A stretch of 64,000 nucleotides of DNA from Cruorifilaria tuberocauda (lineage: Eukaryota; Nematoda; Chromadorea; Rhabditida; Onchocercidae). Below are positions 25,303-38,227 of the stretch, piece by piece. The position numbers and the translations under genes are program-made. Positions within the stretch are counted from its first letter, which is position 1, and every line of letters begins with the position of its first letter. The notes beneath the pieces were generated by a model that made no database searches, was not told where the DNA came from, and saw only the letters and a program-made list of their open reading frames with translations. The DNA lies in the NCBI GenBank assembly GCA_013365365.1, contig JABVXU010000086.1:103181-167180 (forward strand). Direction: 5' to 3'.

Positions 25303-27179
25303 ATGAATATCAGTGGAAATGTTATCGAGAACAGCTACGAAACGACAGAAAATAGACAGTTAATTTTAATAATTACATTCGTTATCTATGCAGCTGAAGG
25401 AATCCTTCTTATCATTAGCAATGGTTTGGTTGAATTGGTGTTAGTCAAACATCGATATCTCAGACGCCAATACGTCATTTTATTTTCGCAAGTAATTAAT
25501 TAATTAGAGTCGCATTAGATCATTTGATTTGATAATCAAATTCTTGGATCTTTTCAGTTGCTCTCACATATTTGCAGACTTTTGTTGATATATTATTGGG
25601 AACTGCATTTTGTCTAGCCGGAATCGGTCGCCTAATTATGATGAAATTTGGATATTACCGAGTGACCAGACGATCTTGTTTCTTGCTACCATGGTCTGCA
25701 GTTGTTATATGGTACCATCTTGTATTTTCCTTTCCTTTCACTTATTAATTATGTCATTTGCAGGTTTCCATCATTATCTTATCATATATTTGTTAATAAC
25801 TGCTAATTAGAATTAACTGCCAATTGCAAATAATAAAAATGATCCAGGTCAGAATTAATGTCAGCTACATCAACACTGATGGTAAGTACGGATCGCATCA
25901 TTTCGGTTGTATCACCCATGCGATATTTTGAGAAGAATTATTCGTATCAAATCAAGCAGGTCAGTGTTTGCTTTATTTTTAAAAAATCTGCTTTAAAAAA
26001 TTAAAAAAATGAAAATAAAGGACAAGCTTCAATATTCATGTTTCAAGATGCAAAATTAAAAAAAAGAATGAATGCTTCCAGAAAAAACGTTTCAAGATTT
26101 TTTCAGATCACTGCATTTTTCGGATCAGTAACGATACTCGTCATTACTAGCTGGATTTTTTCTTTCAAAGACAATGAATCTCTGTTGCACGGTTTTTGTT
26201 GGTAAGTAGCCTGAGTGGCTAGTTATAGTTCAGAAGTAGAATAACCGAACAACAGTCTTTTCAGGTCTGGTGATGTTCTGCATCCGTTTTTCGCTGACAT
26301 GCATGCTTTGTTGATGATCACCACCACATCCTTAAGTGTTATCCTCTACGTAGTTGTATTTTTCATAAGCAGGAAGCATCTTCGCCGGATAAAAAGCAAT
26401 CAATCAGTATATTTATATTCGTCGTTTTTCTGATTCATTTAACCGTCTATTTCTTCCTCGACTGGGATTGAGCCCTTCCTTCCTATTCTTGAAATTTAGT
26501 TTTGAATTCAAATACTGTAATCAACAGGTTACAGTGAAGCTACACTTCATCGATCCTAGCGAATAAATAATATTAATCGGAAGTTCTCTTCATTGAATAT
26601 CTCAACTTGTTCATTATTAATACATTTTTAAGACGATACAAACAGAAATTGCGCATTAAAAAAAATTGATTTGAGGATTTTACTTGGTGACGGTAGGCTA
26701 AAATAACTCACCAGATCCGAAACACCGAACATTATTATCGATAATATGATCGTAATGCCAGAAATCTGAGGAATGATAGTTTTAAATGATTTAAACATTC
26801 TAATTGTATATTTCAGGAAGTATCATTACGATTATTTGAAATACGTCAACGAAAACTTACCATTACAATGGGCATTTCTTGTGTTTTTACACTCATCTTC
26901 TACGTGTTACCGTTGTCCTTAAAATTGTTGATAGATGATGATGACGGTGATCCAACAACTCACTATTCTGAATTGATGCGTGTAAGCGTAGCAATTAGTT
27001 GTAATATAAGTTCATTAACAAATATAGCTATAGTCCTGATAAGACAAGATGATATTACATGTCACGCAAGACAGTTGTTACCGGAATGCATCTATAAAAG
27101 TATTTATAAGTATAATAAAAAAACAGTAGGTTGGATCAAGACTGTAAGTACTCCAACTGTTGGTTTGAGAAAGAACTAA
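25303..27179 (+). CDS. Nematode seven-transmembrane serpentine receptor (Srsx/Srx-like)
   Basis: Six exons: 25303-25491, 25578-25711, 25848-25959, 26107-26201, 26265-26406, 26817-27179; 1035 nt, 344 residues, the normal size for nematode chemoreceptor-type GPCRs. An acceptor (TTTTTAG) ends 2 nt before the ATG. About seven hydrophobic helices can be read. TM1 is followed by the basic loop KHRYLRRQY. TM3 ends in TDRIISVVSPMRYF, a variant of the DRY motif region. A basic loop (RKHLRRIK, then RLFEIRQRK) separates TM5 from TM6, and a short tail holds cysteines (CHARQLLPEC). Ligand unknown. The loop pattern after TM1 and at TM3 looks most like the Srsx group, but the subclass is uncertain. It stands alone, with no paralogue next to it, although such receptors often occur as tandem arrays in free-living nematodes. 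Confidence 0.8.
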
Positions 27180-28524
27180 GCTATTTGATCGTGCTGAAAA
27201 TATGAATGATGAAAACGTGAAATGTGAAAAGTATTAATCCATTGGTGTAATTTTTGAGTTATGAAGTTTATAGAGGCAAGACTGAATCATCATGTTTAAC
27301 AAGTGAAATCTTTTTTCGATTAAAATTAATGTGAAATATTTTGCTCTAGCAATGTTCTACCACAGAAGCCAGGAAGTTTTAATTTTCTTACGTACTTGAA
27401 AATTATTTATTTGATAAAATGAAAGCTAATTTCACTTTAGCCCAAGTCAAAAGGCATTTCCTATCTTCATAGAAATAATTGCAATAAAATACTCCTCCTT
27501 ATCAGTTAACAAATATGCTTTACTGACACAACTATAGCCGTCACAAGTATAGCCAAGAATGAAGGTTCTCTTGAAGTTTGAAGTGGAGAAACGATAGCTT
27601 CATTCCGTTAATTATTCCACCAAATTTTAGAGTAACTCAATCTCATTTAAAAACACAAGCTTGACATTTTCAATCTTTAAATTATCACCCTGTATATCAA
27701 CTAGAATTCTTTCTTCAAATCCATAGATTTAGGAAACTGTGAGAATGTGAGGACTCGTCACTCTCCGATTTGAAAAGATTGATGTTTCACGAAGAAATAC
27801 TGTTGTAGAGATAAAGAAGGTAGGTGGTATTGTATGACAATTACAGTGCCAACAGACCAGGATTTTTTGATGATTGAAACAATCCTTCTAAAGTTTTAAT
27901 GGGAACTGGTAAGGGATTCGTTAGTGCAGTCTAGAAAAGTATAGCCATTAAGCTATTGAAGCTAAGGTACTTATCACGCAGAAGAAATGGACACGTGATA
28001 AAAAAAAGGTGATAGGGAAGTACTCAGTAATGAAATCTTATTTCTTGTATATTAGTGGACAAAAGAGCTTTTACATTTTATAACAAATTTAGCATGGAAT
28101 ATAAATATAGTTTTAGAATAAAAAAATTTACATGCCAATCAATTTATCGCATGTTCAAGATATAGATTTGCTAAATACTTAAGACATATAAAATTTAAGT
28201 TGGAAGAATTTACATATGAACTATATAAACGATAATTTTTAGGATACAAATACTTGATAAATTAATTTGTTTTATAAAATTATTTCGGTTTTTTGGAAAA
28301 ACAACCGCCGACTTTGAATAACTGGAACGGTTTTATACTGTATCAACTTTTATCCACATGCTGAGGCTACAGTACTTTTATATTCCTCGATTTTGCGAAG
28401 GCAAGCATTACCATAACTAGTTAAAGTGAATTTGCAGTGAAAACGATTATTGACTGATTGTAGAACAAAATATCATTCATAGTGTACTGAACTATCAAAC
28501 AAAAGCAGATTGAATTTCACAAAA
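27180..28524. other. Convergent intergenic region after the serpentine receptor and SDR
   Basis: 1.3 kb of AT-rich sequence without a supported exon. An AATAAA at about 27483 is a candidate polyadenylation signal for the receptor. No repeats noted. Confidence 0.5.
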
Positions 28525-30551
28525 TCAACTGCTGACAAGTGGAAGATTCCAGTCGATCTCTTTTCTTTTATAAAAAAATTTTCCAGTTGGTCCATTCCCT
28601 TCTAGTGTTGCTAAATAGATTGGCGTATCAGCACCTTCCTCAATTGTTAGAGGGCCAAGATGACTTGTCATGTCGGTATTAACATATCCGGGATGACACT
28701 GCAAAAGTTCCAATAAAAAATGGAAAATTATTCTGCTAAATGGGAAAAAAAACTAAACAAGAAAGCTTGCTAAATATTTTCCAGTAAGCGTTCACAATGA
28801 ACTGTAAAATTTTTTAAAAATTATAAAAAGAATTACGAACCGCGTTTACCAAAATATTTCGAGGTTTCAGTTCTTTCGCTTGAATAAATGTGAGTGCAAT
28901 CTCAGCAGCTTTTGATACCTTATATGCTGAGCTAGGAAAACCATTTTCTTTCCGCTTGTCTCCAATACAAGCCCTACAATAGTGTCTTTAATGATAAAGA
29001 TTGTCCTTCACTTTTCTTTCTAAACTATCTTTTTTTCCATTTAATTACGATATTTTATTCAAATATGAAGTTGATATTAATCGAAATTCTTACTTCATGT
29101 AATCACGAGTAAAGTTGTCGATATCAGCAACTGTTAACGAAGGACTGGTAAGTTTAGCAATAATCTCATCACTATAACGTCCAGCAATAATGCCTTCAGA
29201 GCTACTTACATTAACAACTCTAAACAAAGAATTGAAAATAACTCTTGAAAGACAAAAATTAATACTGCTCAAGTCATGAAAAGAAAATAAAAAGTTGCTA
29301 GCAGTGCAATGATTTTGATTAACCAATAAAAAAATTACCTTCCACCACTTCGAATAAGAGGGAACAATATATTAGAGACTTGTTTAGTACCGTCGTAATT
29401 GATAGCAATTGTCACGCGAGCCTGTTCTTCTGGTGTCTCTTTTGCTGAGTGCTAAAATTCACCACTTGAATCAAATTCTTTCATCTTTTCCAACTCAAAA
29501 ATTTTAATAAACTTATCATTTAAGTTATTCGTAAATATAAATCATTATTATATCTGAGTATGCAACAAATCACGATACGATCCTGTTTCTTAGTCGTAAT
29601 ATTATCAATTTAAGTGAAAACATAAAAAATATCATGTTATCTATTTAATCACCTTGAAAGCAAATCCTGCATTGTTAATCAATACATCCAAACCATTGTG
29701 TTCTTTTTTCAAATAAGAAGCGAAATTCTCGCAACTATTACGATCAGTGATATCAAGCTGATGAAAACGAATATCAGAATAACGCTTATCACTCAATTCT
29801 TTAATCACTTTGTCCAATGATTCCGTACCTAATTTCTCGTTTCTCGCTGCAAAAAATAAAAAAATGAAGTAAATTTATATTTTATTAACTCAATTATAAA
29901 GAAAAAGAAAAAAGTTAGAGATGTGGCGTCGAAATGTGTAAAGCAAGTCAGGGAAGGGAAGATCAATTCTTCAATATGCTTCTCACGTCTTTTCCCTTAA
30001 TAAGATCCCTAACAGAAATATTCTCGTAATATGCAAATAATACCAGTAAGGTAAATGATTGCCCCGTGTAACTTCTCAGCAAGACCTTTTACGATCCCAT
30101 AACCAATCCCTTTGTTTGCACCAGTGACCTATGAAAATTATGAACAATTGATTTAAGAATCAACTAAAATTTGAAATTTTATGAATTGATAAATCAAATT
30201 TCAATTACATCTTAAACTACAGCTTTGCAGAATGCAGTGACCAATCAGCACTATTTCAGTGTGGTAAGTTGTAATAATATTAAATATAGATAATGTATGC
30301 AGCTATCAGAAGAGTAACTGTAGACCTGATAAGTTCCAAACAAGCACATAATTCTAGTAATAGATTCTGTCACAACGATTTATTACTGGTGGACTTCTGT
30401 CCAACTATTCAGTGCAAATTACATACGCTATCAATAATCATCCATCAACCATATTTTTTTATTTATTTAAACAATAAATACAAAAATCATTGTTTGCATC
30501 AAAATTTAAAACAGAGAAGCAACAAACCACAAATACTTTAGGTGATGGCAT
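28525..30551 (-). CDS. Short-chain dehydrogenase, carbonyl-reductase (CBR1) type
   Basis: NADPH-dependent cytosolic reductase of aldehydes, ketones or quinones. Exons: 30537-30551, 30044-30128, 29653-29846, 29339-29451, 29094-29219, 28841-28973, 28525-28698; 840 nt, 279 residues, almost the same as human CBR1 (277). The first exon encodes only MPSPK; its phase and GTATTTG donor fit the next exon. The cofactor motif TGANKGIG is at residues 7-14, NNAG at 91-94, the catalytic serine segment NVSSSEG at 139-145, and the YKVSK active site has Tyr195 and Lys199. The CHPGYVNTDM block matches the CBR1 loop after the active site. All core SDR residues are present, so it should be an active enzyme. No signal peptide is seen. 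Divergent from the ROGDI gene. The physiological substrate is not predictable. Confidence 0.93.
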
Positions 30552-31340
30552 CGTCTTGATCTGACTTGATAGTTACACAAAAGCCGTAAACAAAATGTGG
30601 AACTGAAACGAAACAGATAAGACATACTAGGTCATGAACCAATGATCCCCTCTAATTCTTTTTGTTCATTTTGTTCGAATTCTAATTCATGTAATTCTTG
30701 TTTATCATACAGTAATTGTCGTTCAAGCAATTGTGTATTCAATTCTCACTAAGTAAAACATTTGCACAAAAAGTCGAATATCAAATGATAAACAATAATT
30801 ATAATGATCTATCTGTTTTTCCTTCCCCCCTTCTCCGGAAAAAGTTTGTCTTATATTAAGAAAAAACGACACGGAATTTCAATCCATCGCGAATGGAAAC
30901 TGGAAAGAAGAAATGATTTGGGTATTGATCTAATCACTTATCACAAACAGGAGACTAAAATGGGCCAATCACAAGTCAAAATTGTCACCAAATGATTTGT
31001 CAATAAATATTCTTGACTAAACAACCATGGAAAATACGGTCCGTTGCGCAGCGTCCTTCCTCCTCCCTCTCTGTGTGTCAAGCGTCTCGAATAAAAATGG
31101 TTGGGAGGGAGTTGGGGCCTAGTTAGGTTGGGATAGTTCATTTTGGCTTTATGGTTGAAGATAGGTTATTTATCAGTCGAATGATAACTACTAATAACGC
31201 CCAATCTCTTAAATAAATTAGCGGATATGATAGTGAAAATGCACATATTCCACATTTTAACACTTTTGCTGATCCATAAAAATAAATCTCGTGGTACTTA
31301 AAAAAGTAATGTTGAGATAAATGCATATTGAAAAGCCGCA
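30552..31340. promoter_or_regulatory. Divergent intergenic region between the SDR and ROGDI genes
   Basis: 789 bp separate the two start codons. No recognised promoter element. Small open frames (for example 30804-30995) lack family similarity and splice context. Inferred to hold both promoters. Confidence 0.45.
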
Positions 31341-33082
31341 ATGAGTAAAGTAGACGCTGCCATTGAAATTATATGCCCACAATCAAATCAAAATGATAAT
31401 GATAATGATGATGATGAGATCGATAGAAGCATTCCTGAATCGAAGGAAGAGCGAGTATTACTGATACAACGTGTTCTGTTAGCTGAACAGCACTGGTTCC
31501 AAAACTTGGAAGTAGCCAACATTTTTATAAAGGTATTTCTCAAAATTTTTAGGTTGTGACAGATTTAGTGCTACCTGATATGGAAGAGATTTATAATAAT
31601 GATCGTTAATGTGTGGTGATAATGAAACTTTTGATTGCAATTACTCAACCGTTTTTTATCATAATTTATTTAGCTGGAGAACATTTTACGGGAAATTTGT
31701 AAAAGAATGAATTTATCTGGTAAAGTGGACTTGTCAATTAAATTGGGAGCAGAAAATCCGGCGACAGAGAAATTATCGTTGACACAACGATCAGGAGCAG
31801 AAATATTCAAATGTTCCGTTATGCTGCTTGGCGAGAGTGTTATACAAACTGAGGTACCACCGATGGAGGTCTAAAATTAGAACGAGCTTTCAAAGTTATC
31901 GCTTACTGGTTTTTATGGGTTGTCAGTGATATAAATTGCTTGCAAATGTTTGCAGTATTGTGAATTCAAGACAATTTTCTAATCGAATGAATTGATTTGT
32001 AGGTGATAATGAAGTATCCAAAAATGCCAGGAGGCATTTATCGCGGAACTGCACAACCCGACGTCCAGTGGAAATTGCAGCAGATGCAAGATGCAGACAA
32101 TTACTATGCTCAAGCTCTAAGCATGCTTGTTCAGGTTAGTCCTTTATGTCCTAATTTTCATTTTTTTGCTCTTTATAAGAAACGTAGTTTTAAATGACTA
32201 GCGGCTATTCTTCAGGAACTGAAGTGGATTAAACTGATACCATCTGATAGTATTGGTAAAATGGCATCCAATGTTATTACTACAGTAGCGAAGGTACCGT
32301 TTATTTTTTTCATTTTAATAATTCTTGACTATATTCAATAAATTTTATATTCATACTTCTCCTTTTTTATATAGACAATAATTTTATCTAACAAGGAAAA
32401 CTTTATTTATTAAATTTTCTGCCATTTAAACAATTTAATTTTTTCAGGTAATGAATATGATCGGACAAGCACGTTCAATATTATGCATGCCAGAAAAACG
32501 TACATTATTGGAATTGTGCAATTCAACAGTAACACGATGTTTTAATCCCCCATTGCCACCTGATTTGGTTTTCTCATATTATATAAACGCAAGTCGCCTT
32601 GTTTGTGCTGCGTATCAGGTTACACCGAAAACTAGTGGTGCTCTTTTTAGAATTCTTACATACTTTAATTAGATTGAAAATAATGTCCCAAGATTTATAT
32701 GGGTTTTACCATTTATTCTCAAGTTTGCTAATATCAAGAATTATACGGGAAGATATAAAATCTAAAGAAGTATAGTACCTCCACTTTATGCATTACCACA
32801 TTCCTATAAAATTCTGTATATATATATGTATATATCGACTTACTTAAATAACAGGTAACCAAAAATCACCATGATAATAATTATTATGGTGCTATAATTC
32901 GTGAGTTTCGACTTTTTTCAGGTGCTCAAGGTTTAATAGTTACGTTAGCGGACTGCTGGCTTCCGCAGCTCGTGGATGTTTTATTTTTAACAGATAGAGC
33001 ATTAAACGTAGCGCAAGAGTTCAACTATAATATGTGCATGCTCAGAGAACGAATAAATACATACAATCATATTTGTTCATGA
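31341..33082 (+). CDS. rogdi: ROGDI homologue
   Basis: ROGDI is a conserved alpha/beta protein; in recent literature it is linked to synaptic vesicles and to the V-ATPase-regulating RAVE/rabconnectin complex. Six exons: 31341-31532, 31674-31853, 32003-32134, 32216-32293, 32448-32634, 32922-33082; 930 nt, 309 residues, against 287 in human. Family similarity is strongest around VQWKLQQMQDADNYYAQAL (human has KQWKLQQIQDARNHVSQAI). It continues through LCNSTVTRCFNPPLPPDLVF, INASRLVCAAYQ and a C-terminal helix ending NMCMLRERINTYNHICS. The N-terminus carries an acidic D/N run absent from the human protein. The exon 5 donor was placed at ACTA/GTGG (end 32634), not at the earlier CAG/GTTACA, because only that phase joins the last exon in frame. 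Family call fairly secure; that one junction is less so. Confidence 0.86.
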
Positions 33083-33866
33083 ATTCAGTTGTGTTTAGTT
33101 TTAACCAGTACTCAGTAGCGCAGGGTTGGTTGGGTAAAAGCTGATTAAGTTTTTTTAATATGTTTCCTGATTTTGTTTCCATCTTGTTTTTTGTTTTCTT
33201 TTTCGAAATATTTTTACATTGCATATATCAGTTTCATGGGAAGACTCAGAGAAGCAATAGGGTGGGTTAGCTCTGTTTAATATAATTATTAAAAATCTTT
33301 AATTTACATGTATGCTATCGATTCTTTAGGGTACTTTCATGTATAAAGTATTTTTTATGAAAAACTGATAAAGCTGTATAATATTCACAAATATATGTGA
33401 TTTTGCTTGGTACATTCATTTACAAATGATTTGTATTTATTTGTGTTTTTATAAAATACACTATCGAATTGAACTTTTACCTCTCACGTCGAACAGATCG
33501 GGAAAGCTTTTTTAATTAACAAATTTTCATAGTTAATGATTTAAAGTGCTGATTCCTAAATGATACTTTCAGCAGACTGATTTTTGGTTATCTTTAGTTT
33601 TTAACATCAATCTTTTGACTGAAATCTGCGACAACTTAAGTTCGGACTGGATTTTTGTGAAATCTAATTATACATGAAACTGAATCAAATAAGGTTTTTG
33701 AGGAGAGAAGTAAAAAGTTAATTTATTAAGCTTAACAGTGGAATTCTATAATTTAACCCAGAATGTTAAGCCGCGCCGCGCTGAGATTCCGATATAAGCT
33801 GGATAATTTCTTAATGAGAAGAGGAATTTCCGTTCCTACCACAATCAAAAAAAATATCAATTGCAG
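33083..33866. other. Spacer between ROGDI and the AAA ATPase genes
   Basis: 784 bp, same-strand neighbours. A short GC-richer patch at about 33770-33785 starts a 48-codon open frame that does not join the downstream frame. Too long for a typical operon spacer, though the TTGCAG directly before the next ATG is a possible trans-splice acceptor. Confidence 0.45.
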
Positions 33867-36800
33867 ATGCTTAATCATTCTTCTCAAATGTCAGCAACTT
33901 TAAAGTTGAGGGAAGCACGCGATATACTTCTGTATTTAGAAAATATTTTGTGCTTTCAAGCGAACAAGACAAAGCCATCATCAAAAGTTATTCGTGAGAA
34001 GGTAATCCCGGATAATTTTCAATTACTTCCAAGAATTTATTTACAACTTCTTACTCATTGTTTATGAGTTTTTATTGGATGACATACAGTTTCGTGTCAA
34101 GTTATAGAATATCCGCTGTCATTCCCATCCACATATTCTGTTATTTCGAGAATGATTTTCCAATGGATTATTATCCGGGGTCTGGTAATTTGCACTGGCT
34201 GTAAGTTGATAAAATTTTCCGTTTGACAGGTATCTTTCTTCCACTATGTTAGTTTATAAAATTCATGAGTTACAACAAGTAAATTAATATTTCAGGTGCT
34301 ACCATTGTTATATCGCTTAATGAAGTTTCCTGTTACAAAAAAGCTATTCACAGAACGTAGCAAAGACCAGCTAACCACTATTATCAATTTATTGAAAATT
34401 GGTCTGAAATTCTATAGTCGCAAAAAAATTCACGTAAGTTTGGTACCAACTTCACATGTAGTTGATATGCTAAACTATTATTTCCAGAATACTTCCTCGA
34501 ACACTCTCGATTCTTTTTATTTTGGACGAAAAGAAGCTATTGAACGCACCATTGTTAAAGATAAATCACAACTTCCTACTATAGATGATATCGTTGGACA
34601 AATAGAGGTTACTTTTATTTTTAAACACTACTTTAATTGTTTGCCCATTTCTCAATAATTTCATTATATTAAGGCTAAAAAGGCTCTGATGGAAGCCGTT
34701 GTTGATCCTATATTGTATCCGGAATGGTTTGCAACGTCAGGTCATAATCCGTGGCGTTGCGTTCTTCTTTATGGTCCACCAGGAACTGGTTAGATTTCGA
34801 GAATGATTATAATTGTTAATTCATTGCTTATTATTCAATTCTCTTAACAATAATTATTTCAGCTAATTATACAAAGCACTTGGTACAAAATTTTCTACTT
34901 TAATCAGATTACAATTCATTTAAGATTATGTCTGAAATATTTGAAGTCAAAAAAATAAGTGGGAAAGAATACATATTTCAGGTAAGACACTTCTGTCCCA
35001 GTCAATCGCTCGAGAAGTGACTACCAGGTTTTACCAGGTAAAATACTTAATTGTAGACATAAATCATTGATTTTTTAAAATTTCAATGATATCTGGTTTA
35101 ATTATAAATAGAATCATTTGAAATATTTTGCATTTCATTACATCATGTGCAAAACCAATGCATATGACGAAGAAATCATGATTTAAGAAAGTATATCTCT
35201 ACAAGTAATTCGTATTTGGCCCATTTCAGGTTTCTTCCTCAGATTTAATTTCAACCTGGAGTGGTCAAAGTGAGAAATTAATTCGTGAACTTTTTGATCA
35301 TGCCTTAGCTCATAATAGTGCTTCAGTTATATTTATGGATGAAATTGATAGTTTGTGTCGGACCAGACAGATCACCGAAGATGATAATATTAGACGTGTC
35401 AAGGTAAATATGTATTTTTTCTGAAACAGCTTGCTTCTTATTAGCGCTTCTAGTAATATAAGGTTGTTGAAATAAATATTCCATATGTTTCAAATCCGAT
35501 ACTTACTTAAAATTTGATCTCTATTTGATTATCAGAAAAATTTTGTTACTTAAAGTATAAAATAAAGCTTTCCATCTTAAATCACATCGAATCTGATAGC
35601 TCTCGCTTACAATGATTTAACATTTTAAAACATTTTAAACCAATTTGAATCATGAGTTCTGAATTTTTTAACTGTTTCCAGTTTACAGACGGAACTTTTC
35701 CTACAACTTCAAAGGTTACACGGTTCACGTAGTTCTGTTTTACTTATTTGTGCAACTAACTGTCCGTGGGAATTGGATGCAGCTTTTTTGAGACGGTTCG
35801 TCGTTATCGTAAAATGAAGCATGATCATTTATGAGAAATAAATGAACTTTGCAATCGTCTTTCCTTCTTTCTAGTTTCGAAAAAAGGATTTTTATTGGTC
35901 TACCTGACGCTGCATCAAGAAGAATACTGTTAAAGAAATTCCTAAATGTAAGTCTGGGCTTATTTTATCTATTCTTTATAAGATTTCATAACGCGTTAAC
36001 AGATTTTTATCATGTGTAGATGGTTTCATTTTTTAGAAACTTACTATATCAAACGATATTAATTGGAATGTTTTGGAAACTTTAACAGACGGTTTCAGTG
36101 GTGATGATTTAAGGAGATTTGCTCGCGAAGTTGCTTTTTTGCATTTTACTAAGTTCAAGGTGCTATTTCTTTTATTCACTAGTTACTTATTTAAATTTTG
36201 TTTGTTTTACATTTCTTGATTAGACATAAGGAATTAAAAATGAAAAATTACTAGAACTGTCTCAATAATTATACAACTACAATTTGGGAACGCCTTTAAT
36301 CGTCTCCTTGAAGAGGATTTTAACGATTGTTTTTTATTTTCTCCGATGTTTGGAGATTGATAGTCTATTAACGTACAGTTGGCTTGTATATCTTGCACTC
36401 TCTTGTCTTGCTGTTAATATGAAGATTCCTGTTTTTGTATCAATTGTTATCATTTCTTCGTCAGTGTAAAATGTTCAGATTAATGAAAAGCATATTTATT
36501 CAGATGTTATCAAATTAATATGCTTTATTGAGTATTGTTGGCATTTTTGATTTCATCGCTTCCTCATCTGGATACCAAAAAAGAGGTGGAGATATCTTTA
36601 ATGAGAGTTATTGTTAAATTCTTTTCACCAAGGCTTATCTTCTCAAAAAACGTTAAAGTCATCATTCTTCATGAATGTTTTTGGCGATCTGCATCCAAAT
36701 TATTCTATTACTAAGCTGGAATACTTTTAGGTATAAATCATTTTTATTTAAAGCTTTTCTATTTCACATTCTGATTAACAACTGAATTTTTTGTTGGTCT

Positions 36801-37283
36801 TACGTTTGAACGTCGATGTCGTCGATATCGGATTATATATTTTTCTTCTTTATATCCCTATTCATCAGCTTTCGTTTCAGCATTTTTCATTATTTTCAAC
36901 CCAGCATTTTTATATATATAATAAGCTTCCTTAGTTATGAATCCAACAAAGTTGCCCTCGACTCTGTCCGTTAACTTTTTTGTAGTTTCGTAGAAATAAT
37001 CTCCACTTTAAGCTGAATTCATGCTATTTCATCCATTATAACTTTCAGCAATAACATGAATATAAAGAAATATAAAATGCTAGAAGCAACAGAAATAATT
37101 ATTAATCGATTATTTTGTATTTTATAGGAATTATACAATCTTCATTGCGCTATTAGCAAATCATGCTTAGTAGCTCAGATTCCAGTGACAATGAAGGATT
37201 TCGAGGAAACATCTGAAAAATTTTCCCCAACTTTAGGTGGATATACGCTATCCAAATACATGGAATATTCAAAAAAAGTTTAG
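33867..37283 (+). CDS. AAA ATPase of the katanin/VPS4 (meiotic) clade
   Basis: Ring-forming ATPase of the group containing katanin p60, KATNAL2, spastin, fidgetin and VPS4, which sever microtubules or dismantle ESCRT-III. Exons: 33867-34001, 34296-34433, 34488-34607, 34674-34788, 34982-35037, 35230-35403, 35689-35795, 35875-35947, 36037-36159, 37128-37283; 1197 nt, 398 residues. Walker A is GPPGTGKT (165-172), split by an intron. Pore-side segment is [16 protein letters not shown]. Walker B is [10 protein letters not shown] (221-230). The second region of homology is [19 protein letters not shown], with arginine fingers at 281-282. The C-terminal [15 protein letters not shown] resembles the clade's terminal helix block. 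The N-terminal 130 residues are basic and unassigned. [11 protein letters not shown] and the ending lean toward katanin-like proteins; SSSDLIS and DEIDSL are equally VPS4-like. The start is uncertain: the ATG directly follows TTGCAG, so an upstream exon or trans-splicing is possible. Confidence 0.87.
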
Positions 37284-37919
37284 AAAAACAATTAAGTGAT
37301 TAATCATTGATTGCTTACCTTTTTTTGTAAAATCGCACTATGCTTGCAGTCAATTTATCTTTTAAAGCTTTGATAACTTTCAATGACAATGATGTATACC
37401 GTAATTGAATTATTCAGCAACTTAATTTCCTTCGATGTTGCATCATCATCATCGCCGACGTCAATTAATTCAGCATTCTTATTTATTCGTTTCTTTCTTT
37501 TCACTTATTGAAATGGTCTAAAATGCCAAAATTGATGATTTTCAAATGCTTTCATAATCTGCCGATATATTATATCCTTAGCAGCGATTAAATATGAAAG
37601 CAGTTTTGATCAATTTTTAAATTAAATAACAACAATAAGCAATAAGTTAAAAAAATTTGTTTTAATTGTTATTTTGTTCTGGTGCGACAATTTTAATCTT
37701 AATTTTACTATTTTCCAAGAGAATTTTTTTATTCGCAAATAACAGCCCTTGTTTCCTTTTCCTGTTTCCTTGGAAGGCAGAAAAATTCCCACATGACTGT
37801 TACTGAAATTAGTCTCCGCTTGAATGTTAGGCTTCTCAAATCATGTGAGAAAGAGACAGAGAGATAAAGATTCTGGCTAGCTTTCATTCCTAACTTTGGT
37901 TGAAGCTTGCAATATGCAT

Positions 37920-37961
37920 AGGCGCAGACATCAACACAAACATCTGTGTTGATATGCGCCT
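37920..37961. repeat. Compact hairpin with GC-rich base
   Basis: A 7-bp stem (AGGCGCA with TGCGCCT), a small internal loop, a 9-bp stem (ATCAACACA with TGTGTTGAT) and a 6-nt loop. Unassigned; it could be a cruciform or small structured RNA. Confidence 0.7.
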
Positions 37962-38195
37962 TGCACGCTTTATAGCGCTTAATTCAAATCTTTCTCATCA
38001 AAAATATGCAGCATAACTGAATAAAAATAAATATATACAATTTTATTTATTTGTTCCCTTCTGATTTAATTACTCCGTTTCCATTTATTTACAACAGACT
38101 GTGTGTGACAATGGAAAATAAAAAGTAAGCACTATGGTCCAGTCATTCTTTTTAAAAAAATTTTTTTGAAAAAGTAGCTTTTTCTGGAAGAAGGA

Positions 38196-38200
<5 letters not shown>

Positions 38201-38226
<26 letters not shown>

Positions 38227-38227
38227 G
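38201..38227. repeat. (AG)n microsatellite
   Basis: Thirteen uninterrupted AG units about 180 bp upstream of the channel start codon. Confidence 0.95.
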
